Program-made: the position numbers and the translations under genes
Source of the DNA: Trachythela sp. YZ-2020
Lineage: Eukaryota > Cnidaria > Anthozoa > Malacalcyonacea > Clavulariidae
Assembly: GCA_016169945.1 (NCBI GenBank)
Contig: JADLSH010000379.1
Location: forward strand, 1,454,001-1,518,000
Direction: 5' to 3'
Length of the DNA: 64,000 nt
Shown here: piece by piece, positions 1 to 12,832 of the stretch
Layout of the letters: the number at the start of each line of letters is the position of its first letter
Position numbering within the stretch: position 1 is the stretch's first letter
Notes under the pieces: generated by a model
What the model saw: only the letters and a program-made list of their open reading frames with translations
What the model was told of the DNA's origin: nothing
Database searches by the model: none

Positions 1-130
1 TTGCTTTGCCTTTGTAGTTTAATTAAGAAGTATTTCGATGATATTTAAGTGCATGTTTTGAGATTGTTTAACGTAAATTTTACAGTTATATTGGAAGTTT
101 GGAACTGAACTTACTGCTGTAGGATAAAAG

Positions 131-271
131 CTGTTTTCCACTTCAACCGTATCGTAGCAAAACGTAGCGTATTTCTTTGTTTCCTGAGCATTCGGGCAGA
201 ACTAATGACTTCGACACAAAAAAAATGCTACGGTACGTTACGATACGTTTGAAGTGGAAAACGGCCTGAAT
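131..271. mobile_element. Short foldback MITE, family A copy 1
   Basis: A ~140-bp near-palindrome. Its ends read as inverted copies of a motif containing GTTTTCCACTTCAA, and the inner parts (GTATCGTAGC... against ...GTTACGATACG) also pair. A second, left-truncated copy lies at 32037-32190 with the same order of motifs. There is no coding capacity, so it is a non-autonomous DNA element. The superfamily is not identified. Confidence 0.7.
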
Positions 272-723
272 GCACGCCTTCAAATTCGTGAATCAAAATC
301 TCTCTCTTGTCTTTTGAATTTATTCAAATACTGTCTATGACTATGTCCATACTGTCTATGACTATTTCTAAATTGCGTTACAAGTTTATTGCCTTAAGCT
401 TATAAACATTGCCTTAAGCTGAAATTGATTAAAGTCTAAGTTAGACTCAATTTACCAGTTAAGTCAGACCACGCTACTCGTCCAAGTTGCAATCGTGAAA
501 CAAATCTTTATAACTGGTATGTCTTATATTGTAGGTCAGTTTACCGGCAAAAACTATATACCGTATCTATATATGACGGGAAAGGAACTGTCTTCCTGGG
601 TGAAGAGATCACATCGCCTTTGCGTAGTGGAAACATGGAGATTTTGTAAATGCTATGCCAGCACAAGAGACGTGTATGACAGAACAAGTGAAAAACGAAG
701 GAAGAAATTTTCTATTCTCGCAG

Positions 724-1660
724 AAGAAGATCGCTTGGAAGTGTCATCCATCCAAGAAGAGATGGCTTTCTTCAACAAACCAAAAGGGATGCCTACCAAG
801 CTTGGCCATAGGCATAGCTGGAACAGTGTTAAGATTCAATACCTGCCAGTGTGGTAATGATTGTGAAGAATTGTGTTGATGAATTACCAGAAACACTGAA
901 TTTGTTTTTCAAGAACGACAGGTAATTGTCTAAGTGATGTTTAAATAAGTTAATATATATATATATATAGACACTTGTTATGCCCAGAGTCTGACCAGGG
1001 TAAATTATTCTATGTTGATTGTTGATGAAGATTATGTCATCAATAAAAGAGAACAAATTCATTCAGTACAAGTCAGATTTGGCAGTCACTAATTATTTAT
1101 AGGTCCATGATTTCTCACTCGCCGTATTTGCATAAAGGAAATAATCCATTGGGGGGGGGGGGGGGCTAGAAAGAGCGCAAATTTGATGACGTAAGTGTTG
1201 AATGGCCCTAAGCAACGAACATTTTTACAAACTTTACGGTTGTTGTAAAACTTAGACAGGTTTACCATAGTCAATGAAGACTGTATTGTGTGAAAACTCA
1301 GCCAAAGTCCTTGTGCTATCATTTTGTTCATGTTTATGTAAACTTGTACACAATCATGAAAACAATGACATTTTGGCATGATGAAGCAATCATCCAATGG
1401 CATGGCGATGACTCGGTCATACTTTTGAAATAGTAACAGTATTTCAAAAGATTTGTGTACGGTGAAGTCGTTTCAACATAAAATCTTACCTAATTATAGA
1501 CGTTTTGAAGTTTGCCTTGTTGCCAGACTATACATGTCTAGATTGACTATGGTCTTTCTCCGGTATTATGTTACCCAACATTACCCTCACACTGTCCTCT
1601 CTCTTATTTTACAGATTTGTGAATATCACGCCCAACAAACCAGTTAGATCGAAAATCTGA
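724..1660 (+). CDS. Possible terminal exons of an unrecognised gene, reading frame broken
   Basis: Two segments look exonic. The second (1615-1660) follows a very good acceptor (long pyrimidine tract ending TTTTACAG) and reads RFVNITPNKPVRSKI then TGA. The first follows a good acceptor at 723 (TTCTATTCTCGCAG) and ends at a donor after 921 (AG|GTAATT). Its last part reads IVKNCVDELPETLNLFFKND and joins the second in phase (AG|A = Arg). The upstream part of the first segment is open in a different frame, ending QYLPVW then TAA near 859. Removing one TG of the GTGTGG run near 850-856 would join the two frames, so this is either a dinucleotide frameshift, a sequence error, or a later acceptor. 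I do not recognise the family. It could also be chance open sequence. Confidence 0.3.
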
Positions 1661-3385
1661 AGCCTAACAACACCACAAGAGGGACAGACGAAGATGAAAG
1701 TGGAAACGATGTCATTATTGGATGTCTTGCAACGTTCGAAAGAGGGTATCCTTGAGGACTTTCGCAAATGACATCAAACATGGCATTTCAGGCTCAAAAA
1801 ATTCAAAATTCTTAACCTGTTATTTGCCAAAAAGCTCCAAGCAAATTGGCAAACGTTTTCGCAATTGGCAAGATTTTGATTCAAAATTTAGGATGTTTGT
1901 ATTGAAAATTTAAAATATGCGTCATTTTGACATTTGGTTCAAGCGCTGAGAATCGCTTCAAATGACTGGCTGACCATACGTCAATGCTCGGTGGCATTCG
2001 GATCGACATTTCCCGACCTGTTAACGAGTATTTCCGATCAATTGCCGTGAGCAACTAGCGCAAATGTAAGGCTTGGCCATCCTTGCATCCGTGCTTTTTG
2101 TCCACGGCATGATATTGGAATTATTCGCCTGCAGGCCCGGAAAAGTTGAGGCGAAATGTCACCAAACTTCGATTTGTGGCCAGTCATTCGTCTGTTTGGC
2201 TTTATCTAGCGTTTAGCCTTTGTCATTTTGATCCATGCAATAGCATTTCAGTACAAATGTGATTAAAATGAACTGATTTAGAGATTTCATCTAGTTTTAA
2301 TTCGTCAAGTTTTGCAAGAGTATGAATTTTGAAAAATAAAAAATCTTCATTTGTGGTGTCCGATGGTATCCCTAATGGTGGTCGTAATGGATACAAATGG
2401 ATAAGCATCGTCAGCAAGGATCATTTATGGATATACAGCTACACAAGGTTAAAGAGAAGGCTTACTCCAGGTGCAAATTTTTTTCTTTTAGCCTACGTTC
2501 AGGCGTTAGATAATTCGTACCCAGGACTAAAGTTGTGTGTGCATGCTCGTTGTGAGTCTCTGGGTACAACACTTCGGACAAAACCTGGCGGTCTGCTTCA
2601 GTATATTTACACACTCGATCGATTTTCTGTTCCGATTCTTGCCTAGTAAAAAGAAACTTCAAAATGCATATCGTTTTGCAAAAACTGTAATTTAGAACTT
2701 CGTCAGCCGGTTTCTGAGCTCAAAAGACGATCTTAAAAGAGGGAAGCACTTGAACTTTTGGAGATTGCATGGTAGTTGCATGATACTTGCATGCCTAGGT
2801 TCAGGTACTTGTTCCATTGTTTCCCTCTTTGTGTAAATGTACTGCTTAGGTGCGCAAGCAATGCAAGCGCGGCGCGCAAAGCCACGCAATAGTTCAGATA
2901 TTAGTGCAGGACGTGTTGACAAGTTAAACCTTGCCAGACTTCAGTCTTTCGGATTTGAGAGGATCTAAAAACAAAGCTGGCATCGTTTTTCTTGGGTTAG
3001 TGGGGGGTACAAATGGTACCCATAGCTTAGAGGGTGCAAATGGTACCCCTAAGAAGAATTGGTGGAAATCTTGGTGGGTTCTTTCACATTCAAGAAGATA
3101 TGCAAAGACATAGTGACGGCCTAAAATTTCTCTCCCGTAGCAAGGTAAAGCATGCACATTCCTGGTAGTCGGTCTTACTTCATGAAAAATAGTCCGCTAC
3201 CAGTGACTAGGACCCTCTCTTATGGCGGTCATGGCGGTTCAAAGACTACCATAGAACACAAGGTATATAAACAGTACGTTACCCCTGTTTGTGGTGGCTC
3301 ATAGGTGCGATACGCACTAGGTTAAGTTAGGCTAAGGGCATGGCCGAGACGCCACAATCAGGGGCATTGCTTTTCAGGGCGGTTG
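922..3385. other. No supported gene; AT-rich, with simple repeats
   Basis: Apart from the exon at 1615-1660 above, no coding segment with convincing splice sites or family resemblance was found on either strand. It contains a (TA)n run at about 952-970 and a 15-base G homopolymer at 1151-1165. Confidence 0.5.
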
Positions 3386-3572
3386 CGCGACGTGTTACAA
3401 TTTCATGTCCTGTAGACACTAAATATGCAGATTAAAGGAAATAATAACATTGACTGAAGTCTTAGGGTTAGGCTTTAGGTTTCTTTTCGGTCAGACTTCA
3501 GTCAATGTTAATTCCTTTTGTCTGCATATTTAGTGTCCACAGGACATGAAATTATAACACGCGTGCAGCGCG
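3386..3572. repeat. Foldback hairpin with ~80-bp arms
   Basis: The left arm (about 3386-3463) is repeated inverted at about 3490-3572. Both carry TTTCATGTCCTGT, ACACTAAATATGCAG and CATTGACTGAAGTCT in mirrored order. The loop is ~25 bp. There is no ORF. It is probably a MITE or a stable cruciform-forming element. Confidence 0.75.
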
Positions 3573-5216
3573 CGCGAAGTAGTTAGGAAGATCAGACAGT
3601 TTAGAAATTGCGATGCCGCGCTACACACATTTATCTTAAACGAAATGTAAAGTATTTTTTTCGCGAGGAAAACTAAATCTGTTTTCCTGTTAAAATACTT
3701 TATGTATAAATGGCTTAACAAAATAGCGGAACAAAATGGCGGTACAAAATAACAAAAATAGTACAAAAAATAAGACGAAAAACAAGCCATTTCAGTACTG
3801 CAGTTTGAATCCGAAGTAACTAGGTTGGAAAATAGTTTTTCTATTTTCTGGCAAAAGCCTTTAGATTCAAGTTGTTAAGACATTCACAGTTATCAAGTCG
3901 CAAGCGCATTAACTCTGAATGTATAAGAAATGATGTTCAGTTTCTCCGAACAGGAGACAGGACCATTTCTTTATAAAGCAATTGCTGCGCGCGCCCTGCT
4001 GTAAATTTCTAATCAAAAGACCGCCAGGAATATGGAGTGTTTTCGTGTGTTGCTTTGTTGACGGGCAAATGTCTTGAAAAGGAAATTACTTATTTGGTTT
4101 AATGATTCCTAATCAATCTTGTCCTCCAACATGGCTGCCATGAAAACACTCTACAGATCAAGCTCATGAATGGTCGTCATAGTAACGTAGTGTGTTTCCA
4201 TGTTTGCATTCCGCGTTGCTGTCAAGTAGTCATACATTAGCTTGGTCGAACTTAACTTTGTAAAACATAACTTACCGTAAGCTGCTAGGTTTTGGGTACA
4301 ATCAGTACCCATACTTGATGTGTGCTTCAAACTGCTCATTCAATTAGAGTTGTTTTGTTTTGTGGAAAAACACCACTTCGATATATTTGGCAAAGTTTTT
4401 GATCCGTAAGCCAAGATCTTCATCAGTATAAACAATATATTATTTACATAAATGGTGTATTTCTTGCACTGTTGAAGTTCCGGGCTTACAGAAATCGAAA
4501 TTTTTGCCAACGTGATGTTCTTCCACAAAATTAAACGCTAACCATCGCCACGCAAGCATTAAGATCGCGCTCGCAAAACTAATGCGCATAATTCGGAAAT
4601 AGCCCAAAATTTAGGCGCGATATTAGCGATAAATTACCTGAATGAAACGCGTAGCAAACGCACACATCAAAGAGTGCATCCAAGTGCCCTAACTTACGGT
4701 CGGAGCATTGGATTCATTTCCTCGAATTATTTTCAAAATAGAAAAATCCGAAGCGATATGACTTGTGCCTGAACGTATTTTTGGTTAAAATACGCTGTGG
4801 GTTTACAAGGATAAGACAAATATCTCCTACTGCTAACAATTTGTTACTACAAAGGATATACTTGTTTTGCGCATTTTGAAGTTTGCGCAACGATTCTTTT
4901 GCGTGGCATTTTCGTGCGAGACTTTTTACTTTTTGACCTTTTTTCCTTTAATATTTATTTCATAGTTTCATGTTTAATATTATAGGCAAATTTGTAAATA
5001 TATAGATATATAATGATAAATATATATATATATATACGTTTTCGTGTGCTTTTTTCCCTTTTTGACTTTTAGTATATTATCATAGGATTTCGGCTACATA
5101 TTTCGGACGCAGGGACATTCCCCCGGGTGCGGAAATCCGGTCACAAAAATCACCGGAGGTTTTTCCACCGGTTCTTTGCTCTGAATGTTCCTGTTGTTAG
5201 AGAACAGGCCTTCATT
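3573..5216. other. No supported gene
   Basis: AT-rich sequence with short TA microsatellites (around 4998-5036). Open frames here are short and show no family features. Confidence 0.5.
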
Positions 5217-5525
5217 TCAAACTTCTGGTTTTTCCTTCGGTGATTTTTCATTTGGCATCGAACCAAAATAAAAAAACGGTGTCTGTGGTCTGGACTGAAT
5301 GACGTACTGTTCGCAAATTGCCAAAACAAGAACTTTAACGTTTAAAACACTAATTTCGAACCCCGTGTTTATGCTGTCGTGCACTGATGTAATCAGGTAT
5401 GGAAAAACTACTTTCTGAGAGCGCAGCTTGAAAATAAGACTGATTTCCTGAATAATTATCCTGTCTGTTAACACGACCTGCAGGAATAACCGAGACAAAC
5501 TGTCATTCACCTTTCGATGTCACTT
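5217..5525 (-). repeat. Dispersed repeat shared with 16.9 kb
   Basis: Read on the minus strand, the start of this segment shares GTGAATGACAGTTTG, CTCGGTTATTCCTG and GTCGTGTTAA with 16936-16980 on the plus strand. The open frame over it is therefore probably part of a repeat family and not a host gene. No transposase or reverse transcriptase motif is visible. Confidence 0.45.
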
Positions 5526-6167
5526 CAGTTTGATTTTTCTGGCCGGTTGTGCAACAAGTTTACGCCAGTTGAAAATATTGCTCCCATAGGCCCTGCGGTC
5601 CTCCCTTGGGTTTTCACCATATTTTCCCAAACTTCAAAATTTACCTCCAAATACCCCAAAAACGTTTTTGAAGTCCCAAAATCGTTTTCTGTCATCGAAA
5701 CAATGATTTTAACTGATAAAAATAAGTTTTAAAAATGTTAAAATTTTCCTCAAATGCAAATAGGTATGAAAGCAATTAGCCATTATGCTGCCCCTTTCCT
5801 CTGACATATTTTCTTCAAAATTTGAACTTCGACTCTGATTTTCAAACACCACTAAATAATTAACAGGATAAAATTTTCTTAAAAATTTAACCGAATGTAT
5901 TTTGGGAAACTAAAGGTATACATATTTTCGGTTCTTGTGATAATAGATTTAAATCAGCTTCATAATTTCAATGTTAATTTTCGAGAAGAAACAGTACAAT
6001 TCGGTCTCTGGGTTCGATTCTCAGAACACTGCTATACTCGTCGTCAATGTTCCGGTTGCAACGTTGATAAAAATAGTCCTACCATTCAACTTTTCTTCGA
6101 TATTCGGCTACTTTTCCAGACTCGACCAGTGGACAAAACTCATCAAAAGGAGAAGCGTCATCCCTTC

Positions 6168-6720
6168 CTGTTCCTAAAAAGTAAAGGCGTTACCCTTAAC
6201 ATTTTTTCGACAAAAGGTTAAGGCTAACCCTTTTACTTTTTGGCCATTTTTGGTCACTTTCAAAAAATGGCTAAAAATAGCCAAAAAGTAAAAGGGTTAG
6301 CCTTAACATTATTTTGACAAAAGGTTTAAGCCTGGTTCACACGAGTGAGATAAGCATAAGCAGAAATACAAAAGAAAACTTTCCCTCTAGGGTTTAAAAA
6401 GACAAAGCGGAAATAATTTTCTTTTAAAATACTTTTTGGTCCGGCTTAGCTTAGCTTAGAGGCGCGTGCTTGTGTCAACGTTTATGTTACACATTTCACT
6501 GCATCCCTTTGTCTTTCCTTATGCTTGTGCTTATCTCACTCGTGTGGGCTCACCCCTTTACTTGTGGCCATTTTTTTCAAAAACTCAAAAATGGGCTAAA
6601 ATGTCCAAAAAGTAAAGGCTAACCCCTTCACGTTTTGGCTAGTTTTCAAAAGCGTAAAAAGTGCCCGAAAATGGCCAAAAGGTAAAAACCAAACCCTTAC
6701 CATTTTTTCGACAAAATGTT
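6168..6720. repeat. Outlying copies of the hairpin satellite, split by a MITE
   Basis: The segments 6168-6328 and 6552-6720 carry the same building blocks as the 17.5-26.8 kb array: GTTAAGGCTAACCC, TTTACTTTTTGGCCATTTT and its inverse, and AGTAAAGG. They are diverged and short. A separate palindromic element sits between them, so the insertion postdates the repeat. Confidence 0.65.
6329..6551. mobile_element. MITE with ~30-bp terminal inverted repeats
   Basis: The left end reads GGTTCACACGAGTGAGATAA and continues GCATAAGC. The right end is its inverse, ...GCTTATCTCACTCGTGTG. The element is ~220 bp, non-coding, and lies inside a copy of the hairpin repeat. No clear target duplication was resolved. 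Confidence 0.75.
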
Positions 6721-7511
6721 TAACCTTTGCTCCAGTGCTATTTTGAGATCAGTGCGTAACCGCAATCGTATTTAACCAACCTACACACCCGGAAAATGGG
6801 TCGTCACCACTGACCTATACTCGTCACGCTAGCATTTATAATTATTTACTAAAATATATTCGCTAAATGTAGAATTTGCATTCGTATTGATGCCTTATTA
6901 TGTAATTTCTTAAGACTTTTATTCTATTATGTCTATTTTCAGCATTACACAATAAATTTGTACAATTTGTAACAATTTATCGAGCAAAATATCGTACTGT
7001 AAATTTATGCCTGATTGTGCTTATGTTTTACATACGGGAGTTTGGCATTGTTTATCATATATTATCTTGCAGCCAATGAAAACGCTGCTAGTAGGATGCT
7101 TGACCAATAGGAAAGCAGAATTTTCCCTCGGGTTATTGAGCTGGATTTAGAATCAGTTTCCGGCCGGGGCATTTTGTGAAATGTTGTCGTGACAAGAGCT
7201 TTGTATTATTTTACTCAAATTGGAAGGTTTTATTATACAAGTAAAGGAATGGTAAACGACTTTTCTTGTTACCAGAATGTTCGGTAAGTACCGTTTTTTG
7301 TTTTGTTTTGTTTTTAATCGTTGTAACTTGCGTGAAGCCACATTTTTAGCATGGCTATACTTCGGTGTTGACATCGGTGTTGCACTATGTAGCTCTATGC
7401 TTCGTTTAATGGTAGTATTTGAGTAAACAGAGTTAAGTTTTAAAACCTTTACAGTATAAAAGTTACTAAGAATAGTACTGTTGCACTTTTTGCTGATGAT
7501 AGTAAATGTTA

Positions 7512-9818
7512 AGGTCGAGTGACACGTGCGATTTTTTCTCGCGCCGGTAACACCACAATTATTAATTTACCAAAGCTTTCTTATTTCTCGCATGTTAGCA
7601 CTGATGATCCAGGCTCACAGATCGAAAGCTTTGGTAAATAATTGTTGTTTTCCACAAATACAAAATTGCAACACTACAATAATCCATTTGTAAAAAGCAC
7701 AGGGAGGCAACTATTACTCTCGGTTTCAGGTTGCTTTTCAAAACGCGACTCTATTATTAGTTCGAAATTACGTAATGTTGTTTACTAATTAGTCAACTTC
7801 CAATGAAATTTCACAACAAATTTTCCAAACTTGCCCGCTAAGTTCAAAACTAGGTTACGAAATATGTTCCGAATTTCGAATTGACATTAGAACAAAATTG
7901 CAGTATGAGTTTAAGTAAACAAGGCCATCCTTTAGATCAAACAGATTAGATATATACAACGCAGTTTATTGAAATGAACTCTTCTCAAACGTGAGATATT
8001 TGACAACACAAGTACAAAACCACATGTATATTACCATATTATTGATAGCGCCCGTTCATATTTCATAAACAACACATATCTTACTTCGATTGACTGACTC
8101 TGTTTGGTATCTCTGACAGAACAAGAGCTATTGATCTTTTCTCCTTTGACCAAAGGTGACTTATCTTTAAGTTCTCCTAGCTTGAATTGTAAAACAGCCA
8201 TGATTTCGTGCATCAAGACGAAACGTGATTGGCCCACTCTTCGTGGGAGTGAGGCTCCCAGGCCAAATGACGTAATTATCGAAAGAGTCTATTCGTTTTT
8301 CATTTCTCCTAACCATCGTGACAAGTAATCGCATTCGCCCTCCATGCTGTAAATCTCGAAGTAACTATTGTACTAAAATTGTAGTTCGTTGGAAAGTTGC
8401 GAACAAATTACGTAACTTTGGTGGGAAACTTGCGATTTTTATTCGTATTCGGCCAGGAATCGTGAAAACTTCGGAAACACATTCCCAATCTTTCAACCAA
8501 TGTTCGAACAGGAAATTGAAAAGCAAATTGAAACCGAGAGTAAGAACTGTGACAAGTAGGACTAAATATAGCGTAGTATATTCAAATTATTGGACTTACT
8601 TGTATAAATCATAGAGCTTATATTATGCAGTGAATAGCTTTAAACATTGCATCATTTACATGGCGAATTATTGATAATACAAAATTATCACATGACGTTT
8701 TGAGCAAACAACAGCAAGGATTGCTGGCGCTTGAGGGAAGGCGAGGGGCGGAAAGAAATAGGAAGGGATGAAACACTGATCACATGAACATTTTGTGTGC
8801 TCTATAAGTAGCCTGTTCTCTCGGAAAATTCCGATACTAGAATTTGTATTTATTCCGATACATATTTACCCATTCCAATGCATTCCATGGGCTTTTTTAA
8901 ATCGAAGTATACCCATACTTGAAGTGCCTGTTAAACGGACTTCGGTACTCCAAATAAACAATTTATGTCACGAGAACAGGTGATTATAAATCCCGCAAAA
9001 TAGTCTGATTCGTAAAAAAACACCAAAGAAATTAAACAGCTACTTATGGAGCACCCAAAACGTTCACATGATAGGCGTTTCATCCCTTTCTATTTATTTT
9101 CCCCTCTCGCCTTCCCTTGATTGCCCGCAATCCTTGCTGTTGTTTGCTCGAAACGTCATGTAATAATTTAGTATATTATCAATAATTCGCCATGCAAATG
9201 ATGCAATGTTTGAAGCTATTCACTGCATAATATAAGCTCTATGATTTATACAAGTAAGTCCAATAATTTGAATTTACTACGCTATATTTAGTCCTACTCG
9301 TCACAGTTCTTAGTTAGACTCCCTGTGTAAAAAGTTGAAAACAATAAGGATAAACGTGGGTAACAAGTAAAATAACATTTACCACAAGAAGATAAAATAT
9401 ATTATTCAAAGCACACAGAAAATGAATGTATACGCTATATAGTTAGAGTTAGTTCACACTCAATAGTTCTCAAAGTTCACAGTAAATAGTTCTTAGATAT
9501 TTAAATTCACAGTCTTTACAATGAGCTACTCGCCTTCTTTCACCCTCCTCGCAGTAGTTTTCACAGCACACTGGCCATGCACAAGCGAATTTCATTGGCT
9601 GGCTTAAAATAATCATTTCGTTTCCTGCTCAAACAATGCCTGGTAATTTGATATTTTCAGCAATCGTTGCCGAAAGTTCAAACATTTCAACTTTCTGCAA
9701 CGATTGCCAAACACATCGGGTTACAATTGCATTGCTGCGCCAAGTATGAGACATGTGTGATTTTATCACTTTGACCCGTTGCCGGCGCGAGAAAAAAATT
9801 GCATGTGTCAACCGACCT
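7512..9818. mobile_element. Non-autonomous DNA transposon, TTA target duplication
   Basis: The left end AGGTCGAGTGACACGTGC (running on through TTTTTTCTCGCGCCGG) recurs inverted at the right end (about 9779-9818), giving ~40-bp terminal inverted repeats. The element is flanked on both sides by TTA (7509-7511 and 9819-9821). Three-base TWA duplications are typical of PIF/Harbinger elements, so that superfamily is the best inference. No transposase frame is present. The interior contains a 770-bp palindrome and smaller hairpins, for example at 9659-9712. Confidence 0.7.
8541..9312. repeat. Near-perfect palindrome nested in the 2.3-kb element
   Basis: Arms of ~270 bp (8541-8812 and about 9040-9312) mirror each other: TAAGAACTGTGAC, GGACTAAATATAGCGTAGTA, ATTGGACTTACTTGTATAAA and CAAACAACAGCAAGGATTGC all recur inverted. 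The central ~225 bp are flanked by CCTGTTCTC and GAGAACAGG. It is probably a foldback element that inserted into, or built up, the surrounding transposon. Confidence 0.85.
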
Positions 9819-9821
9819 TTA

Positions 9822-10347
9822 GAGTTTGGGTTTTTGTCGAATGTTGAGGTCGAGGATTGAAAGTCGTGGTCGTAAAATTGATTTCATTGGCACTGTTGAA
9901 GTTGAGTAGAATGCTGAATGGTGTAAAAACTTTTAAAAACTATACTTTTGTCAATTTACAGAACTTCTTTTCGGAAATATTAACACGAAATATTGATTAG
10001 TAAGTTAAATTAATGATACAAAATTTAGATTGTATAATTGTTGTTAAATTGACAAGGCTGCGGTCATAACTATTTTTGAACTATTTTCATAACTATTTTT
10101 AGTGATCATGACTGTAGCCTTGTCAATTTAACAACAATTAATTTAACTTACTAATTAATCAATATTTTGTGTTAATATTTATGAAAAGAAGTTATGTAAA
10201 TTGACAAAAGTATAGTTTTTAACAGTTTTTACACCATTCAGCATTCTACTCAAATTCAACAGTACCAATGAAATCAATTTTTCGACCTTGACTTTCGACC
10301 CTCGACCTCGACTTTCCACCTCTGACCCTCGACCAAAACCCAAACTC
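9822..10347. mobile_element. Foldback MITE flanked by TA
   Basis: The ends GAGTTTGGGTTTTTGTCGA and its inverse TCGACCAAAACCCAAACTC are bordered by TA on both sides (9820-9821 and 10348-10349). The whole element folds: AAATCAATTTT, TACACCATTCAGCATTCTAC and TTGTTAAATTGACAAGGCT all have inverted partners about a centre near 10085. The TA duplication is typical of Tc1/mariner-type MITEs. Its left TA lies inside the TTA duplication of the preceding element. Confidence 0.8.
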
Positions 10348-10664
10348 TAAATTTTATCGTGCAATTCAATCGCCAGCTGATCGAAATCTTCTCCAGCATG
10401 ATCTAGATTCCATGTGCAACTGGTCTGTCTTGGCAACTGAAATTTACTCTTAATTTCAGCTTGCTTTTGAAACCTGACTTCGAATGTTTGTTCGAATATT
10501 CGATCAAAAGTTGCGAACTTTGTTCCGAAGTTGGTTTTGAAGTTCATTTTGAAGTTTTAAGTGGACATGTAGATTTTTCAAATGGAAAGTACAATTATTA
10601 CAGTAATTTCAGGTGCTTATGGGTTAATTTCAGGAAATGAAAATGGATGCGGCCCTTTAACAAG

Positions 10665-12620
10665 ATACCCTGGCAGTACCCTACTGACAAGTAAAATTGT
10701 CTGACATTAGACAGAGTAAAATACTAAAGTAGGATGCATCTGGGTGCATTGCCAGCTAATGGGTTAACAAGATGTTGGATGATATCATGATAGTTTTGTT
10801 AACCCATTAACTGGCAGTAACCTACCACTGACGAGTAACATTGTCTGCCGTTAGACAGAGTAAAGTAGGATGCATTTGGGCTCATTGCCAGCTAATGGGT
10901 TAATTACTTTTTTCTAAAATTCAAACTTGCTTCAGATGACTCCCAAATATTTAGGAGGTGGCTAAAACCTCTTCCTTTCATGAAACCAATGATCATGTTC
11001 AAGTTATCAAAATGTTTTAAAATTGAAGAGTCAAAAATATTTATCAGATGCTAAGTCACAGTCGACCACAGGCCATGTGGTTCCCCCTTTGGTTTTCGAA
11101 AACCGTACTGTGGACGTATCACAGGCCAAGTATGCCTTTCATCTCTCAAGTATCTATAGACAGTGGTGAATTGTTCCTTGAAATTAAGTATTAATACTTG
11201 TTCTGTTTGCTATTAATTAGGATTGATACAATTTGTTCACCATGAATGCCATACATCGATGCCGTATACAACTTCAGTTTGGATACAGTGCAAGAAATAT
11301 AATAGACCTTTTCTTGGAATGAACTGTGAAATTCTATGCTGAAGAAAGGAGACCTTGTCAGGTTAGAATATTGCTTGTGCTTTAACCAATTAACTGGCAA
11401 TACCTAGCACTGACTAGTAAAAGCATCCAGCAGATCTGTGTGCATTGCAAGCTAATGAGTTAATTAGTGCACACTATATACCAGTTAATCTTACAAGAAT
11501 ACTTTACATTAATTAACACTGTGAATATATGTTGAGAATTGGGACATGAAATTTAGCCAATAGATGTTTACAGATTGTAAGAAATTGCTCCAGGAATTTA
11601 ACCTAGAAACCATTACTGGTTCCAAACAGGGCAATTATTGATTAAAATTGTAGCTGTGGAAGAGAATACAAACTGCTCTATGCACTATGTCTAGGTTGAT
11701 AGGTATTTGCTTATGCTTTTTCATCATATTTGTAAAACTTGATTCATTTATCTACAATATGTATTGTTTGTAAGATTGAATAGTGTGTAGCATGAAAGCA
11801 TTTAGGAACATCTGTGACTGTCAATCAATGATTTATCATTTAACCCATTAACTGGCAGTATTCTACCACTGACGAGTAAAATTGTCTGGTGTAAAATGCT
11901 AAAGTAGGGGGCATATGGGTGCATTGCCAGCTAATGATTAGTAGTGTATCGCATATATAATGTAACTTCCCATTACCTTTTGTGGTTGTTGTGTGAGTAT
12001 AAAGCAAGTACATGTCATCTGTTTAGTTCATACTGTATACCTTGGCAGAGGTTACCAATTGACCAATCAGAGCATTTGTTTACATTTTGGCTCTGAACCA
12101 ACCGAAAAGTGTGTTGAAAAACAAGGCGGTGGCCAAGTTTTTTAATATACTTCGAGGTGTTTTTAAATCACTATATAATAAACGACTTTGAGTGTATGAT
12201 ATAGCTTCTCAAACAAACCAGTATTTAAAGAGAATTCAGTTTGAGAATTATATTGCATGAATTCTAGTCATTAGATAAAGTAGTTGGCAGAGTACAGGGT
12301 GTGTTTGGGCACATGCTGCCTCAATGGGTTCATTAAATTACCCCCTTGCCCAATTCCCTCAATTGGTATAAATCGTTTAAAGCTAACCTTGAATAACGTA
12401 TTAAAACTTGCTATTCTTTTGCCTTTAATTAGGATACATGATGCCATATACAACTTCAGTTTGGATACAATGCAAGAAATATAATAGACCTTTTCTTGGA
12501 ATGAACTGTGAAATTTTATGCTGAAGAAAGGAGACCTTGTCAGGTTAGAATATTGCTAGTGCTGGCAGTAACAGGCTACCACTGATGAGTGAAATCGTCC
12601 GGTATTTGACAAAATAAAAT
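10665..12620. repeat. Cluster of ~105-bp MITEs with TTAACCCATTA ends
   Basis: At least four copies (about 10665-10768, 10798-10903, 11383-11463 and 11839-11936) and a fragment near 12550-12620 start with TTAACCCATTAACTGGCA and end with TGCCAGCTAATGGGTTAA. Their interiors share CCACTGACGAGTAAAATTGT and AAGTAGGATGCAT. Ends are inverted repeats; there is no coding capacity. A copy of a second palindromic family (AAAGTGTGTTGAAAAACAAGG, about 12100-12225) lies within the span and recurs at 41.1 kb. No gene is supported in this stretch. Confidence 0.75.
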
Positions 12621-12832
12621 TGTCTGGCCTCTCTCATCATCAGATTGTGTGAATTTGTGACCGCCAGTGGTGGATTTATAGGGGGGTGTGCAAGGGGGGT
12701 GCAAAAAATATATATAGACCCACTTTCATAATTCAGATGAGTTTAAATATTATTTTATGTGCATCTTAATAAGCCTTGTTGACCTCATTCAGGTTAATAA
12801 ATTCTATTCAATACGAGGCGATAAGGCTTATT

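Noticed and set aside
5217..5510. 97-codon minus ORF as a host gene
   Set aside because: Part of it recurs at 16.9 kb, indicating a dispersed repeat, and no domain is recognisable.
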